The position numbers and the translations under genes are program-made. This document shows positions 9,107-20,986 of a stretch of DNA of 64,000 nt, one piece after another. The stretch lies in assembly GCF_002022685.1 (NCBI RefSeq), contig NZ_CP019789.1, positions 620,001 through 684,000 on the forward strand, read 5' to 3'. Source of the stretch: Bartonella schoenbuchensis R1. GTDB taxonomy: Bacteria > Pseudomonadota > Alphaproteobacteria > Rhizobiales > Rhizobiaceae. Position 1 is the first letter of the stretch. Every line of letters begins with the position of its first letter. The notes under the pieces are model-generated. The model was not told where the DNA came from, did not search any database, and saw only the letters and a program-made list of their open reading frames with translations.

Positions 9107-9464
9107 GTTGAGCAAACTTATGATTTTACTGTAAATAATTATTGCAGTTTTTGGTTGTCGGGTTCATTCGGCATCCAGTTATCTAAGCTTTTTTTAAGCT
9201 TAGGTCATACCGGAAGAAATTCCGGGATGTCCTGTCCGAGATTGTGGGTGATACTTTGGGTATCTTAATCGAAAGAAAGCCTGCATGAGACTAGGGTAAA
9301 AGCTTTAAGTTAAGAGACTTAAAGGGTTTGAGCCAAGGTTGCCTTTGATCGTTTATGCGTGAAAGGGGGCAGGATCCTCGTCGGTAGCATAGAAGAATGA
9401 TTTTATGTTATCAAAGGTAACCAGCAGGTTTGTTTCAAATGTGCCTGTTAAATGGAGAGAAACA
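9107..9464 (+). promoter_or_regulatory. rplJ (L10) leader with stacked hairpins
   Basis: A 358-base leader precedes rplJ with no credible gene inside. Three strong hairpins are visible: CTAAGCTT/AAGCTTAG (9183-9190 with 9196-9203), CCGGAA/TTCCGG closing a GAAA tetraloop (9210-9225), and CTTTAAGT/ACTTAAAG (9303-9310 with 9317-9324). In other bacteria L10 (or L10-L12) binds a structured leader and represses rplJL translation. The length, position and structure fit such an element, but I cannot identify the kink-turn by eye. Confidence 0.5.
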
Positions 9465-9983
9465 GTGGATAGAGCGGAAAAACGCGAATTTGTCACGTGG
9501 CTTAACGAGGCTTTTCAAAAGTCTGGTTCTGTCATTGTTGCGCATTATTCTGGTTTAACGGTTTCGCAGATGAACGATCTTCGTTCAAAAATGAGCGAAG
9601 CAGGTGGTGCTATTAAAGTTGCCAAAAACCGCCTTGCTAAAATTGCCCTTCAAGGCACGGATTCTGAATCAATGAGAGATCTGTTTACTGGGCAGACGCT
9701 TATTGCTTATTCAGAAGATCCGATTACAGCACCGAAAGTTGCTGTTGATTTTGCAAAAACAAATGAGCAATTTGTCATCCTTGGTGGTTCAATGGGTGCA
9801 ACAAGTTTGAGTGTTGATGCTGTGAAATCATTAGCTTCGTTGCCTTCATTAAACGAATTGCGGGCAAAGCTTGTAGGTATGATTTCCACTCCTGCAACTC
9901 GTGTTGCTCAGGTTGTCAATGCTCCTGCGAGTCAAGTTGCGCGTGTTGTTGGTGCATATGCTCAGGAGGGCCAAGCGGCTTAG
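9465..9983 (+). CDS. rplJ: 50S ribosomal protein L10
   Basis: L10 anchors L7/L12 dimers to the ribosome and forms the stalk base with L11. The frame opens at 9405, but GTG 9465 ([17 protein letters not shown]) has a GGAGA Shine-Dalgarno at 9454 and gives 172 aa, the normal length. The upstream part would overlap the leader. The core shows [20 protein letters not shown] and [14 protein letters not shown]. The C-terminal helix that binds L12 dimers ends the protein ([10 protein letters not shown]). rplL follows 103 bases later. Confidence 0.95.
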   Translation: MDRAEKREFVTWLNEAFQKSGSVIVAHYSGLTVSQMNDLRSKMSEAGGAIKVAKNRLAKIALQGTDSESMRDLFTGQTLIAYSEDPITAPKVAVDFAKTNEQFVILGGSMGATSLSVDAVKSLASLPSLNELRAKLVGMISTPATRVAQVVNAPASQVARVVGAYAQEGQAA

Positions 9984-10086
9984 TACTGTTTTGTGTTTCA
10001 CAATTGCAGAAAGGTTTTAATGCTTTTCTGTTTTTGAGATAAATTTTAAACAATGATTCAAACCTTTTAGTTGAAGGAATTTAAAA

Positions 10087-10458
10087 ATGGCTGATCTAAC
10101 AAAGATCGTAGAAGATCTTTCTAACCTTACTGTTTTAGAGGCTGCTGAGCTTTCAAAATTACTTGAGGAAAAATGGGGTGTTTCCGCTGCTGCTCCTGTG
10201 GCGGTTGCTGCTGTTGGTGGTGGAGCTGCTCCAGCTGCTGAAGAAAAAACAGATTTCGATGTTGTTCTTGTTGATGGTGGTGCTCAAAAAATTAATGTTA
10301 TTAAAGAAGTTCGTGCTCTTACTGGTCTTGGTCTTAAGGAAGCAAAGGACTTGGTTGAAGGGGCGCCTAAGTCTATTAAAGAAGGTGTTTCGAAAGACGA
10401 AGCAGAAAAAATTAAAACTCAGCTCGAAGCAGCAGGTGCTAAGGTTGAGCTTAAATAG
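10087..10458 (+). CDS. rplL: 50S ribosomal protein L7/L12
   Basis: L7/L12 dimers form the flexible stalk that recruits translation GTPases. The 123-aa protein has the N-terminal dimerisation domain ([27 protein letters not shown]). An Ala/Gly-rich hinge at about residues 37-52 follows, then the globular C-terminal domain with [28 protein letters not shown]. It is preceded by an AGGAATTT ribosome-binding region and followed by a hairpin before rpoB. Confidence 0.97.
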   Translation: MADLTKIVEDLSNLTVLEAAELSKLLEEKWGVSAAAPVAVAAVGGGAAPAAEEKTDFDVVLVDGGAQKINVIKEVRALTGLGLKEAKDLVEGAPKSIKEGVSKDEAEKIKTQLEAAGAKVELK

Positions 10459-10468
10459 TCTTAATTGT

Positions 10469-10505
10469 GTCGGTGGGCATTTATGTCCATCGACTTCCTC
10501 TTTTT
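10469..10505 (+). terminator. rplL-rpoB intercistronic terminator/attenuator
   Basis: An 11-bp stem, GTCGGTGGGCA (10469-10479) with TGTCCATCGAC (10484-10494), closes a TTTA loop with two G-T pairs. It is followed by TTCCTCTTTTT. In E. coli a partial terminator at this position lowers RNA polymerase subunit synthesis relative to ribosomal proteins. The broken T tract here suits partial termination. Confidence 0.65.
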
Positions 10506-10737
10506 AGGGAAAAGGCTTGATTGATATAGCTTTTTTCTGACAGTTTAGTAGCTGTAAGAGGAGTGGGTTTAATCTGTGAGAACTTTAGTAACAGAACTAA
10601 ATAGGATAAATATTTGGTTATATGTATGAAAGTAAACGGTGCTCACAGGGTATCAAATAAACTGGTCTGTGTATGCAGGCTAATGGTATGGAGCTTTCAA
10701 GGTTTAGTCTGCCTTGAATAGTAAAGATCGAGGAACG

Positions 10738-13700
10738 ATGATGGCTCAGACCCTAGCGATGATGTCTCAATTCAATGGTCGTAAGCGCGTACGCAAGTTT
10801 TTTGGTAAGATTCCTGAAGTGGCAGAAATGCCGAATCTTATTGAGGTCCAAAAAGCATCATATGATCAATTTCTCATGATTGAGGAGTCAGAAGGTGGGC
10901 GTCCAGATGAAGGCTTGCAAGCTGTTTTTAAATCAGTATTTCCTATTTCGGATTTTTCTGGTACAGCTATGCTTGAATTTGTTCGTTACGAATTTGATTT
11001 ACCAAAATTTGATGTTGAAGAGTGCCGTCAGCGTGATTTGACTTACGCAGCTCCGTTAAAGGTAATATTGCGTTTAATCGTATTTGATATTGATGAAGAT
11101 ACAGGTTCGAAAGATATCAAAGATATTAAAGAGCAGGGCGTTTATATGGGCGATATGCCTTTAATGACGAGTAATGGTACTTTTGTCATTAACGGTACAG
11201 AGCGTGTTATTGTTTCGCAAATGCATCGTTCTCCAGGGGTGTTTTTTGATCATGATAAGGGGAAATCGCATTCATCAGGAAAATTACTTTTTGCGGCTCG
11301 TGTAATTCCTTATCGTGGTTCTTGGCTTGATATTGAGTTTGACGCTAAAGATATTATTTATGCCCGTATTGATCGGCGGCGTAAGATTCCGGTTACGAGT
11401 CTTTTGATGGCGTTGGGTATGGATGCGTCAGATATTTTATCAACATTTTATAATAAAATTACCTATGAGCGTGTTGAAAATGGTTGGCGTGTTCCTTATT
11501 CAATTGATCGCTTTAAGGGAATGAAGCTGGTTTCTGATCTTATTGATGCAGATAGTGGTGAGGTAGTTGCTGAAGCGGGTAAAAAACTCACAGTTCGTAC
11601 TGCAAAACTTTTGGCAGAAAAAGGTCTAAAAGCGATTAGAGTTAGTGAAGATGATTTGCTAGGGTCTTATCTAGCAGAAGATATTGTTAATTATCAAACG
11701 GGTGAGATTTATCTTGAAGCCGGTGATGAAATTGACGACAAAGCATTGAAGATTTTGTTTGATATTAATGCTGATCAAATTGATGTTCTTGATATTGATC
11801 ATATGAATGTTGGTGCGTATATCCGCAATACTTTAAAGGTGGATAAAAATGAAAGTCGGCAAGACGCACTGTTTGATATCTATCGAGTAATGCGTCCAGG
11901 TGAGCCTCCAACAATAGATACAGCGGAGGCTATGTTTCTTTCGTTGTTTTTTGATCCTGAACGATATGATCTTTCAGCTGTTGGTCGTGTTAAAATGAAT
12001 TTGCGTATGGGGCTTGATTGCCCTGATACGGTTCGTACCCTGCGTCAGGAGGATATTCTTGGCGTTGTTAAGATGTTAGTTGAACTACGTGATGGCCATG
12101 GTGAGATTGATGATATTGATAATCTCGGTAATCGTCGTGTTCGATCAGTTGGGGAGTTGATGGAAAATCAGTATCGGATTGGCTTGCTTCGTATGGAGCG
12201 CGCAATAAAAGAGCGTATGTCATCGGTTGAAATCGATACTGTTATGCCACAAGATTTGATTAACGCAAAGCCAGCAGCGGCAGCGGTTCGTGAATTTTTT
12301 GGATCTTCGCAATTGTCGCAGTTTATGGATCAAACTAACCCCTTGTCAGAAATTACCCATAAGCGTCGTCTTTCTGCTCTTGGGCCAGGTGGTTTAACAC
12401 GTGAGCGTGCAGGTTTTGAGGTGCGTGATGTGCATCCTACGCATTATGGTCGTATTTGCCCAATTGAAACACCAGAAGGTCCTAATATTGGTCTTATTAA
12501 TTCTTTAGCAACATTTGCACGAGTTAATAAATATGGCTTTATTGAAAGTCCATATCGCAAAATTATTGACGGTAAAGTGACAACAGAGGTGATTTACCTT
12601 TCTGCAATGGAAGAATCAAAACATTATGTAGCTCAGGCTAATTCTTCATTAGATTCAGAGGGGCGTTTTACGGAAGAGTTTGTAGTTTGCCGTCACGCAG
12701 GTGAAGTTTTGATGGCTCCACGTGATCATGTGGATTTGATGGATGTTTCACCAAAACAGTTAGTTTCAGTGGCTGCTGCTCTTATTCCATTTTTGGAAAA
12801 TGATGACGCAAACCGTGCATTGATGGGTTCAAACATGCAGCGTCAAGCGGTTCCACTTATACGTGCTGAGGCACCATTTGTTGGTACAGGTATGGAATCG
12901 ATAGTTGCTCGTGATTCTGGTGCTGCTATTGGCGCAAAACGTAGTGGTATTGTTGATCAGGTTGATGCAACACGTATTGTTATTCGTGCAACAGAAGATT
13001 TGGATCCTTCAAAATCTGGTGTTGATATCTATCGTTTACAGAAATTTCAGCGTTCCAATCAATCGACTTGTATTAATCAGCGTCCTCTCGTGCATGTTGG
13101 TGATCGGGTAGAAAAAGGTGATATCATTGCTGATGGTCCATCAACTAATCTTGGTGATTTAGCTCTTGGGCGAAATGTTCTTGTAGCATTTATGCCTTGG
13201 AATGGTTACAATTATGAAGATTCCATTCTGCTTTCTGAGCGTATTGTTGCTGATGATGTGTTCACTTCGATTCATATTGAAGAATTTGAAGTTGCTGCAC
13301 GCGATACTAAACTTGGACCAGAGGAAATTACTCGTGATATTCCTAATGTTGCAGAGGAGGCATTAAGGAATCTTGATGAGGCTGGTATTGTTTATATTGG
13401 TGCTGAAGTTCAGCCTGGCGATATTTTAGTTGGTAAAATTACACCAAAAGGTGAAAGTCCAATGACGCCAGAAGAAAAGCTTTTGCGTGCGATTTTTGGT
13501 GAAAAAGCTTCAGATGTCCGTGATACCTCTATGCGGATGCCTCCTGGAACTTTTGGTACTGTTGTTGAGGTGCGTGTTTTTAATCGTCATGGTGTGGAAA
13601 AAGATGAACGTGCAATGGCGATTGAACGTGAGGAAATCGAGCGTTTAGCCAAAGATCGTGATGATGAGCAGTCGATTCTTGATCGAAATGTTTATGCACG

Positions 13701-14889
13701 TCTTGCAGATATGTTGAAAGATAAAGTTGCAATAGAAGGTCCGAAAGGGTTTTCAAAAGGCAAGAAGCTTGATAGCGCAATAATGGATTCTTATCCACGA
13801 TCGCAATGGTGGCAATTTGCTATTGATGATGAAAAGATTCAAAATGAAATTGAAGCTTTACGTAAGCAGTATGATGAATCAAAAGAAACGTTGCAACGTT
13901 GCTTTATGGATAAGGTTGAGAAAGTTCAAAGGGGCGACGAGATGCCTCCTGGTGTCATGAAAATGGTAAAGGTTTTTGTGGCTGTAAAGCGCAAAATCCA
14001 ACCAGGAGATAAAATGGCAGGGCGCCACGGTAATAAGGGTGTTGTATCGCGCATTCTTCCTGTAGAGGATATGCCTTTTCTTGAAGATGGAACGCATGCT
14101 GATATCGTGTTAAATCCACTGGGTGTGCCTAGTCGTATGAATGTTGGTCAAATTCTTGAAACGCATCTTGGTTGGGCGTGTGCAGGGATGGGTAAAAAAA
14201 TTGGTGATTTGGTTGAGCTTTATCAGGGGACTGGGGATATACTTCCTTTACGTCAGTGTATTGAGAATCTCATTCCTGATAATGACCGTAATGAACCAGT
14301 GCGTCAGTATAATAATGAAAGTCTTTTTAAATTGGCGCTTCAGATGAAAGATGGTGTTTCAATTGCAACACCTGTTTTTGATGGTGCTCATGAAGCTGAT
14401 ATCAACATGATGTTGGAAGATGCTGGTTTAGATAGTTCAGGACAGGTGACGCTTTACGATGGTCGTACGGGAGAGCCTTTTGATCGTCCGGTGACAGTAG
14501 GTTATATTTACATGCTTAAATTGCATCATCTTGTTGACGATAAAATTCACGCACGTTCAATAGGGCCTTATTCACTTGTTACTCAGCAACCGTTGGGTGG
14601 TAAAGCGCAATTTGGTGGTCAGCGTTTTGGTGAAATGGAAGTATGGGCTCTTGAAGCTTATGGTGCTGCGTATACTTTGCAGGAGATGTTGACAGTTAAG
14701 TCAGATGATGTGGCTGGTCGGACAAAAGTTTATGAAGCGATTGTTCGTGGTGATGATACATTTGAGGCAGGTATACCTGAAAGCTTTAATGTGTTGGTAA
14801 AAGAAATGCGTTCACTTGGTCTTAATGTAGAACTTGATGATGCACGCGGACTTGTAGCGCACCAGGCGTTGTCTGATGCAACAGAGTAA
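10738..14889 (+). CDS. rpoB: DNA-directed RNA polymerase subunit beta
   Basis: RpoB forms one pincer and part of the active centre of RNA polymerase and carries the rifampicin pocket. ATG 10738 gives 1383 aa. ATG 10741 ([21 protein letters not shown]) is equally plausible and better spaced from AGGA at 10731. The upstream in-frame codons from 10714 are unlikely to be translated. The rifampicin region reads [31 protein letters not shown] with wild-type-looking residues at the usual resistance positions. The C-terminal [19 protein letters not shown] motif is intact. rpoC follows 171 bases downstream. Confidence 0.97.
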   Translation: MMAQTLAMMSQFNGRKRVRKFFGKIPEVAEMPNLIEVQKASYDQFLMIEESEGGRPDEGLQAVFKSVFPISDFSGTAMLEFVRYEFDLPKFDVEECRQRDLTYAAPLKVILRLIVFDIDEDTGSKDIKDIKEQGVYMGDMPLMTSNGTFVINGTERVIVSQMHRSPGVFFDHDKGKSHSSGKLLFAARVIPYRGSWLDIEFDAKDIIYARIDRRRKIPVTSLLMALGMDASDILSTFYNKITYERVENGWRVPYSIDRFKGMKLVSDLIDADSGEVVAEAGKKLTVRTAKLLAEKGLKAIRVSEDDLLGSYLAEDIVNYQTGEIYLEAGDEIDDKALKILFDINADQIDVLDIDHMNVGAYIRNTLKVDKNESRQDALFDIYRVMRPGEPPTIDTAEAMFLSLFFDPERYDLSAVGRVKMNLRMGLDCPDTVRTLRQEDILGVVKMLVELRDGHGEIDDIDNLGNRRVRSVGELMENQYRIGLLRMERAIKERMSSVEIDTVMPQDLINAKPAAAAVREFFGSSQLSQFMDQTNPLSEITHKRRLSALGPGGLTRERAGFEVRDVHPTHYGRICPIETPEGPNIGLINSLATFARVNKYGFIESPYRKIIDGKVTTEVIYLSAMEESKHYVAQANSSLDSEGRFTEEFVVCRHAGEVLMAPRDHVDLMDVSPKQLVSVAAALIPFLENDDANRALMGSNMQRQAVPLIRAEAPFVGTGMESIVARDSGAAIGAKRSGIVDQVDATRIVIRATEDLDPSKSGVDIYRLQKFQRSNQSTCINQRPLVHVGDRVEKGDIIADGPSTNLGDLALGRNVLVAFMPWNGYNYEDSILLSERIVADDVFTSIHIEEFEVAARDTKLGPEEITRDIPNVAEEALRNLDEAGIVYIGAEVQPGDILVGKITPKGESPMTPEEKLLRAIFGEKASDVRDTSMRMPPGTFGTVVEVRVFNRHGVEKDERAMAIEREEIERLAKDRDDEQSILDRNVYARLADMLKDKVAIEGPKGFSKGKKLDSAIMDSYPRSQWWQFAIDDEKIQNEIEALRKQYDESKETLQRCFMDKVEKVQRGDEMPPGVMKMVKVFVAVKRKIQPGDKMAGRHGNKGVVSRILPVEDMPFLEDGTHADIVLNPLGVPSRMNVGQILETHLGWACAGMGKKIGDLVELYQGTGDILPLRQCIENLIPDNDRNEPVRQYNNESLFKLALQMKDGVSIATPVFDGAHEADINMMLEDAGLDSSGQVTLYDGRTGEPFDRPVTVGYIYMLKLHHLVDDKIHARSIGPYSLVTQQPLGGKAQFGGQRFGEMEVWALEAYGAAYTLQEMLTVKSDDVAGRTKVYEAIVRGDDTFEAGIPESFNVLVKEMRSLGLNVELDDARGLVAHQALSDATE

Positions 14890-15060
14890 TGAATGAGGGC
14901 GCACAGAAAAACAGTGCGCTCTAATCACTTTGAAAGGCTATAATAAAAATTCTATTAAGGTAGTAAAAGCTGATTTAAAAAGTAGAAATAGGTTTTAAAT
15001 AAGACTGTGATAAAAAAGAGCCATCGCAGCGGATTCTAAAAATCTTTGAAGGAGAACAGC

Positions 15061-18000
15061 ATGAGCCACGAGGTCATGAATCTTTTCAATCCTCAGGTAC
15101 CAACGCAGACATTTGACTCTATTCGTATTTCAATTGCGAGTCCTGAGAAGATTCTGTCCTGGTCATATGGCGAGATCAAAAAGCCAGAGACTATTAATTA
15201 TCGGACGTTTAAGCCAGAGCGTGATGGTCTTTTTTGTGCGCGTATATTTGGTCCTATTAAAGACTATGAATGTCTATGTGGCAAATATAAACGTATGAAA
15301 TATAAAGGCATTATCTGTGAAAAGTGTGGTGTAGAAGTTACTCTTTCACGTGTGCGCCGTGAACGCATGGGGCATATTGAACTTGCAGCGCCAGTCGCTC
15401 ATATTTGGTTCCTTAAATCATTACCGGGTCGTATTTCTACTCTTTTAGATTTAACTTTAAAGGATATCGAAAGAATTCTTTATTTTGAAAATTATATTGT
15501 TACCGAACCAGGTCTGACGTCGCTCAAAATGCACCAGCTTCTTTCCGAAGAAGAGTATATGTTGGCTATTGATGAATTTGGAGAGGACCAATTTACTGCT
15601 ATGATTGGTGCAGAAGCTATTTATGAGCTTCTTGCTGCAATGGAGTTGGATAAAATAGCGAATGATTTACGCGTTGAATTGGCTGAAACGACTTCGGAAT
15701 TAAAACAAAAAAAACTGATTAAACGGCTCAAGATTGTTGAAAGCTTCCTTGAATCCGGTAATAAACCGGAATGGATGATTATGAAAACAATTCCGGTGAT
15801 TCCACCAGATTTACGTCCATTGGTTCCACTTGATGGTGGTCGTTTTGCAACATCGGATTTAAATGATCTCTATCGACGTGTTATAAATCGTAACAATCGT
15901 TTAAAACGACTAATTGAGCTGCGTGCTCCTGGAATTATTGTACGCAATGAAAAGCGTATGGTACAAGAAGCGGTTGATGCATTATTTGACAATGGTCGCC
16001 GTGGACGCGTGATTACTGGGGCGAATAAACGTCCATTAAAGTCACTTTCAGATATGCTAAAAGGTAAGCAAGGGCGTTTCCGTCAAAACTTACTTGGGAA
16101 GCGTGTTGATTATTCAGGTCGTTCAGTTATTGTGACAGGGCCTGAATTGAAATTGCATCAATGTGGTCTTCCTAAAAAGATGGCTCTCGAATTGTTTAAG
16201 CCATTCATTTATGCACGCCTTGATGCAAAGGGCTATTCATCAACTGTAAAACAAGCAAAAAAGCTTGTTGAAAAAGAACATCCGGAAGTTTGGGATATTT
16301 TGGATGAAGTTATTCGTGAACATCCTGTTTTGTTAAATCGTGCACCAACGCTTCATCGTCTAGGGATTCAAGCTTTTGAGCCTGTTTTGATTGAAGGAAA
16401 GGCGATACAACTTCACCCATTGGTGTGTACAGCTTTTAACGCGGATTTTGATGGCGATCAAATGGCAGTGCACGTTCCTCTTTCACTTGAAGCTCAGCTT
16501 GAAGCTCGTGTTTTAATGATGTCGACTAATAATATTCTACATCCAGCCAATGGTGCACCGATTATTGTTCCATCACAAGATATGGTTCTTGGTCTTTATT
16601 ATCTTTCAATTGTTTCTGATAAAGAACCAGGTGAAGGAATGGCATTTGCTGATATGGGTGAGCTGTATCATGCTTTAGAGAATAAAGTTGTGACTCTTCA
16701 TACGAAGATCAAAGGCCGTTTTAAAAATATAGATGAAAATGGTAAAGAGGTTGCCAAGCTTTACGATACAACGCCTGGTCGTTTGATTATTGGCGAGCTT
16801 TTGCCTAAAAATCCGAATATCTCATTTGATATTGTTAATCAGGAGATGACTAAAAAGAACATTTCTAAAATAATTGATCAAGTTTATCGGCATTGTGGGC
16901 AAAAAGAAACGGTTATTTTCTGTGATCGTATTATGCAACTTGGTTTTTCTCATGCTTGTCGTGCTGGTATTTCCTTTGGTAAAGATGATATGGTTATCCC
17001 CGATAGCAAGTCACGTTTGGTTGCAGAAACGGAAGCTTTGGCTAAGGAATATGAGCAGCAATATAATGATGGTTTGATTACACAAGGTGAAAAATATAAC
17101 AAAGTTGTGGATGCCTGGGGTAAATGTACTGATCGCATTGCGGATGAAATGATGAAGCGTATTCAAGCTGTTGTATTTGATCCAAAGACAGGTTCTCAGC
17201 GGCAAATGAATTCAATCTACATGATGTCGCATTCGGGTGCGCGTGGTTCTGCTAATCAGATGAGGCAGTTAGCTGGTATGCGCGGATTAATGGCAAAACC
17301 ATCTGGTGAAATTATCGAAACACCGATCATTTCTAATTTTAAAGAGGGTTTAACTGTTAACGAATACTTTAACTCGACCCATGGTGCTCGTAAGGGGCTT
17401 GCTGATACTGCATTAAAAACTGCTAACTCTGGTTATCTAACACGGCGTCTTGTTGATGTTGCGCAGGATGCTATTATTTCAGCGGTTGATTGTGGTACTG
17501 TAAAAGGTCTTACTATGCAGCCAATCGTTGATGCAGGACAGATTGTTGCATCGCTTGGTCAGAGAATCCTTGGTCGTACAGCACTTTTTGATATTTTGCA
17601 CCCAGTTTCTGGTGAGGTTATTCTTCAGGGTGGTGCGATGATTGAAGAGGCTGATGTCGCTAAAATTGAAGAAGCTGGAATTCAGTCTGTTCAGATTCGT
17701 TCTGCTCTGACTTGTGAAACGCGTCTTGGTGTTTGTGCTAAATGTTATGGTCGTGATTTGGCACGTGGAACGCCAGTCAATCAAGGTGAAGCAGTTGGTG
17801 TGATTGCGGCTCAGTCAATTGGTGAGCCAGGAACGCAGCTTACCATGCGTACATTTCACTTAGGAGGAACGGCGCAGGTTGTTGATTCATCTTATTTTGA
17901 AGCGTCTTATGAAGGTACAGTAGAACTACGTAATCGTAATGTAGTTCGCAACTCTGAAGGCCACTTGGTGGTTATGGGGCGCAATATGGCTGTTATTGTC

Positions 18001-19272
18001 AAGGATGAGACTGGTAAAGAGCGTGTTGTGCATCGTATTAGCTATGGTTCACGCATTTTTGTTGATGATGGTGATGTTGTTAAACGTGGACAACGTATAG
18101 CAGAGTGGGATCCTTATACACGCCCAATTCTTACTGAAGTTGATGGCTATATAGGTTTTGAAGATATGATTGATGGTTTATCAGTAACTGAAACAGCTGA
18201 TGAATCTACGGGGATTACGAAGCGCTTGGTGATTGATTGGCGTGCTAATCCACGCAGTGCTGAGCTAAAGCCAGCAATTATCATTCACGCAGATAAGAAA
18301 GGTGAGCATATTGCTAAATTGCACAAAGGGGGGGAAGCTCGTTACACGATGTCAGTGGATACTATCCTTTCTGTTGAGCTTGGTTCTTACGTTAAGGCGG
18401 GTGATGTTATTGCGCGTTTGCCACTGGAAAGTGCTAAGACCAAAGATATTACGGGTGGTTTACCACGTGTGGCTGAACTTTTCGAAGCGCGGCGTCCGAA
18501 AGATCACGCTATCATCGCTGAAGTTAGTGGTACAGTTCGATTTGGTCGGGGTTATAAAAATAAACGCCGTATTATTATTGAGCCAAATGATGCAAATCTT
18601 GAGCCAGTAGAATATTTAATTCCAAAGGGTAAGCTATTTCATTTACAAGAAGGCGATCAAATTGAAAAAGGTGATTATATTCTTGATGGCAACCCAGCAC
18701 CTCATGATATTTTAGCAATTAAGGGTGTTGAAGCTTTGGCGTCTTACCTTGTTAATGAGATTCAAGAGGTTTATCGTTTACAGGGTGTTTTGATTAATGA
18801 TAAGCACATTGAAGTGATCGTTCGTCAGATGTTGCAAAAAGTTGAAATTACAGAATCTGGAGATTCTGGTTATATTCCAGGTGACAATGTTGACCGTATT
18901 GAGTTAGATGAAATCAATGATAATTTAATTGCGGAAGGTAAAAAGCCTGCATCTGGTAATCCTATACTTCTTGGGATTACGAAAGCATCTCTTCAGACAC
19001 CATCCTTTATTTCAGCAGCGTCATTTCAGGAAACAACTCGGGTGCTTACTGAAGCAGCAGTTTCAGGAAAGATTGATACTTTGCAAGGGTTGAAGGAGAA
19101 TGTTATTGTTGGCCGGCTTATTCCTGCAGGTACAGGTGGCACAATCGCTCAAATTCGTCGTATTGCCACGATTCGTGATGATTTGATTGTAGATGAACAG
19201 CGTAAGTCTAGTCATAGTGAAGAAAGTAAAGCTATGTTGACGGATATGACGGCGAATGCTGCTGTTGAATAA
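15061..19272 (+). CDS. rpoC: DNA-directed RNA polymerase subunit beta'
   Basis: RpoC carries the catalytic magnesium site of RNA polymerase. ATG 15061 ([12 protein letters not shown]) has a GGAGAA ribosome-binding site and gives 1403 aa; the in-frame codons from 15046 cover that site and are not translated. The N-terminal zinc-binding cysteines are seen in [13 protein letters not shown] and CEKCG near residues 70-90. The absolutely conserved [10 protein letters not shown] motif is near residue 460 and holds the three catalytic aspartates. The trigger-loop and bridge-helix regions continue intact, followed by the second zinc site ([13 protein letters not shown]). A strong terminator follows. 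rpsL, the usual next gene in many relatives, is absent. Confidence 0.97.
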   Translation: MSHEVMNLFNPQVPTQTFDSIRISIASPEKILSWSYGEIKKPETINYRTFKPERDGLFCARIFGPIKDYECLCGKYKRMKYKGIICEKCGVEVTLSRVRRERMGHIELAAPVAHIWFLKSLPGRISTLLDLTLKDIERILYFENYIVTEPGLTSLKMHQLLSEEEYMLAIDEFGEDQFTAMIGAEAIYELLAAMELDKIANDLRVELAETTSELKQKKLIKRLKIVESFLESGNKPEWMIMKTIPVIPPDLRPLVPLDGGRFATSDLNDLYRRVINRNNRLKRLIELRAPGIIVRNEKRMVQEAVDALFDNGRRGRVITGANKRPLKSLSDMLKGKQGRFRQNLLGKRVDYSGRSVIVTGPELKLHQCGLPKKMALELFKPFIYARLDAKGYSSTVKQAKKLVEKEHPEVWDILDEVIREHPVLLNRAPTLHRLGIQAFEPVLIEGKAIQLHPLVCTAFNADFDGDQMAVHVPLSLEAQLEARVLMMSTNNILHPANGAPIIVPSQDMVLGLYYLSIVSDKEPGEGMAFADMGELYHALENKVVTLHTKIKGRFKNIDENGKEVAKLYDTTPGRLIIGELLPKNPNISFDIVNQEMTKKNISKIIDQVYRHCGQKETVIFCDRIMQLGFSHACRAGISFGKDDMVIPDSKSRLVAETEALAKEYEQQYNDGLITQGEKYNKVVDAWGKCTDRIADEMMKRIQAVVFDPKTGSQRQMNSIYMMSHSGARGSANQMRQLAGMRGLMAKPSGEIIETPIISNFKEGLTVNEYFNSTHGARKGLADTALKTANSGYLTRRLVDVAQDAIISAVDCGTVKGLTMQPIVDAGQIVASLGQRILGRTALFDILHPVSGEVILQGGAMIEEADVAKIEEAGIQSVQIRSALTCETRLGVCAKCYGRDLARGTPVNQGEAVGVIAAQSIGEPGTQLTMRTFHLGGTAQVVDSSYFEASYEGTVELRNRNVVRNSEGHLVVMGRNMAVIVKDETGKERVVHRISYGSRIFVDDGDVVKRGQRIAEWDPYTRPILTEVDGYIGFEDMIDGLSVTETADESTGITKRLVIDWRANPRSAELKPAIIIHADKKGEHIAKLHKGGEARYTMSVDTILSVELGSYVKAGDVIARLPLESAKTKDITGGLPRVAELFEARRPKDHAIIAEVSGTVRFGRGYKNKRRIIIEPNDANLEPVEYLIPKGKLFHLQEGDQIEKGDYILDGNPAPHDILAIKGVEALASYLVNEIQEVYRLQGVLINDKHIEVIVRQMLQKVEITESGDSGYIPGDNVDRIELDEINDNLIAEGKKPASGNPILLGITKASLQTPSFISAASFQETTRVLTEAAVSGKIDTLQGLKENVIVGRLIPAGTGGTIAQIRRIATIRDDLIVDEQRKSSHSEESKAMLTDMTANAAVE

Positions 19273-19300
19273 TTTTGATTAAACGCCAAAGAGTAATAGG

Positions 19301-19334
19301 AAAATGCCTGAGTAAAATTCAGGCATTTTTTTTG
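19301..19334 (+). terminator. Rho-independent terminator after rpoC
   Basis: AAAATGCCTGA (19301-19311) pairs perfectly with TCAGGCATTTT (19319-19329) around a seven-base loop and runs into a T-rich tract. It closes the rpoBC transcription unit. Confidence 0.9.
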
Positions 19335-19955
19335 GTTTTTAAATGCAGAAATGGCGGATTATTCCTAATAAGTATAACTGTAAAATTATAAGCAATTATA
19401 GTTTTGCTTTGTTTTTACATTCATTGATAATGATATTGGCAATGCTTATTGTTTAGCTGTAAAGTTTTAATTGTTGTGCAACCAAATGAAAATTCATGTC
19501 GACTGATATTTTCTATAAAAGGTCATGAGAGGGGGTAGAGAGCGACAGATTGTCTCAAATGATCTAAAATGATTGATTTTAGGGGATGTCAGAGAAGTAA
19601 TTTGTTAGATCAATTCTGTATTATCTTTTTCCAGAAAGGTGCTAGAGTGATATTATGATGGAAGGGTTAAAAGTTAAAGCCAGCAAAAAAATAAAATATG
19701 CTCTTAATGCATAAGAATTTATAGATTTTCATGAGTTGATATAGTGGAAAAACATGTGAAACATAACTCAAATCTTAGGCTTAGGTAATATTTCATGCTA
19801 ATTAAAGTCATGACTATTTGGGAACTCAAATTTTGGGAAGCGAGTGTGTTTTATTTAATTACATTGCATTGGTTTTTCTTGTGCCATAGAAAATTTTTTC
19901 TATTAAACAGCAATGGTATTTCAGTTTATCTTCTTGTAGGGGGAAAGTAAAAACA
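19335..19955 (+). other. Gene-free interval between rpoC and a nitroreductase gene
   Basis: About 620 bases of AT-rich sequence with no credible gene on either strand. It marks a break from the rpoC-rpsL order found in many relatives. I see no direct repeats or mobile-element ends, and only short stop-interrupted frames. The last 30 bases hold the GTAGGGGG ribosome-binding region of the next gene. Confidence 0.5.
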
Positions 19956-20633
19956 ATGGCTAATTCTACTTTTGATATTTTTCAATCTGTTTTGTCACGA
20001 AAATCAATTAGAGCTTTTACTGATCAGCCTGTTGAGCAGGAAACAATCAAGAAAATTTTAAAACTCGCAGCGCGAGCACCATCTGGAGCAAATCTTCAGC
20101 CTTGGCAAGTAATTGTTATAACAGGGGATATGTTGCAGAAAGTAGGGGAAGAACTTTCACAGCTTGTACTATCAGGTGTAAAAGGAGAGCGTGAATATCA
20201 TTATTACCCTCGCCAATGGCGGGAGCCTTATCTTTCTCGGCGTCGAAAAGTTGGTTTGGATCTTTATAAAAGTCTTGGAATCCAGAAAGGTGAGCAGGAA
20301 AAAATGCTTCGCCAACATGCGCGAAATTTTTCATTTTTTGGTGCACCTGTTGGACTCTTGTTTACAATGGATCAAGATATGGAAATTGGTAGTTGGCTTG
20401 ATTTAGGTATGTTTATGCAGACAATTATGTTAGTAGCGCGTGGATTTGGATTAGACACATGCCCTCAAGCAGCTTTTGCTGATTATCATAAGCAAGTTTG
20501 TACACTTTTATCAGTGTCTTCTGAGCAACGTCTTATATGTGGTATGGCGCTTGGTTATCGCGATGCAAATGCTCCAGAAAACAATTTTGAAACTGAACGC
20601 GAACCGATCGAAAATTTTGTACGTTTTGTTTGA
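19956..20633 (+). CDS. Nitroreductase-family FMN-dependent oxidoreductase
   Basis: A 225-aa cytoplasmic flavoprotein of the nitroreductase superfamily. The N terminus has the FMN phosphate-binding motif SRKSIRAFTDQPV, followed by AARAPSGANLQPWQVIVI, typical of NfnB/BluB-like folds. The C-terminal half carries LDLGMFMQTIMLVARGFGLDTCPQAAF and the closing CGMALGYRDANAPEN, which contributes to the dimeric flavin site. The physiological substrate (quinone, nitroaromatic or other) cannot be told from sequence. A GTAGGGGGAAAG ribosome-binding site is upstream. It appears to be a single-gene unit. Confidence 0.88.
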   Translation: MANSTFDIFQSVLSRKSIRAFTDQPVEQETIKKILKLAARAPSGANLQPWQVIVITGDMLQKVGEELSQLVLSGVKGEREYHYYPRQWREPYLSRRRKVGLDLYKSLGIQKGEQEKMLRQHARNFSFFGAPVGLLFTMDQDMEIGSWLDLGMFMQTIMLVARGFGLDTCPQAAFADYHKQVCTLLSVSSEQRLICGMALGYRDANAPENNFETEREPIENFVRFV

Positions 20634-20732
20634 TTTGTGCTAATGAAATGTTCTTGTGTATTGGATGGTTAATTTTAAAATTTGAGGTATTATAAGAAAT
20701 ATCTCAATACAATTTATAACCTCCATTTTATT

Positions 20733-20749
20733 TTAACATTGCATGTTAA
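20733..20749. promoter_or_regulatory. Perfect 7-3-7 inverted repeat, possible operator
   Basis: TTAACAT (20733-20739) and ATGTTAA (20743-20749) form a perfect inverted repeat around TGC, about 75 bases before the small ORF at 20824. The symmetry and promoter-proximal position suggest a transcription factor site. The regulator is unknown. Confidence 0.3.
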
Positions 20750-20823
20750 CATTTATTTTACTAAACTCATCACGCTAAAATAGCGGTATTTTGGATAACC
20801 AATTAATTCCTCAAAGGTTGAAA

Positions 20824-20919
20824 ATGGAAGATAGTATAGAAAAAAATTGTTGGGTGGTAGCAAGGCGCGCAACATTGGTATTTATTGCTGTCATTTTTTT
20901 AGCTTATCTTACAATTTGA
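20824..20919 (+). CDS. Possible 31-aa single-span membrane protein
   Basis: ATG 20824 opens a 31-codon frame ending at TGA 20919, preceded by AAAGG at a usable distance. The product starts with a short charged segment (MEDSIEKN), then a basic turn (ARR), then a continuous hydrophobic stretch TLVFIAVIFLAYLTI to the C terminus. This matches an N-in single-span small membrane protein. It lies 67 bases upstream of sdaA in the same direction. I do not recognise a family, and chance cannot be excluded at this length. Confidence 0.4.
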   Translation: MEDSIEKNCWVVARRATLVFIAVIFLAYLTI

Positions 20920-20986
20920 TTTTAAATGAGACAAAAATAATAAAAGAACTTATACTCAAAATCTGCATTTTGTTTTGGGGTAAGTG

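Noticed and set aside
10163-10507. A 114-codon Leu-rich frame overlapping rplL
   Set aside because: It is an out-of-frame shadow of rplL, with composition driven by the rplL codons.
20634-20986. A riboswitch upstream of sdaA
   Set aside because: No conserved aptamer core (such as tandem glycine motifs) is recognisable; only a short inverted repeat is present.
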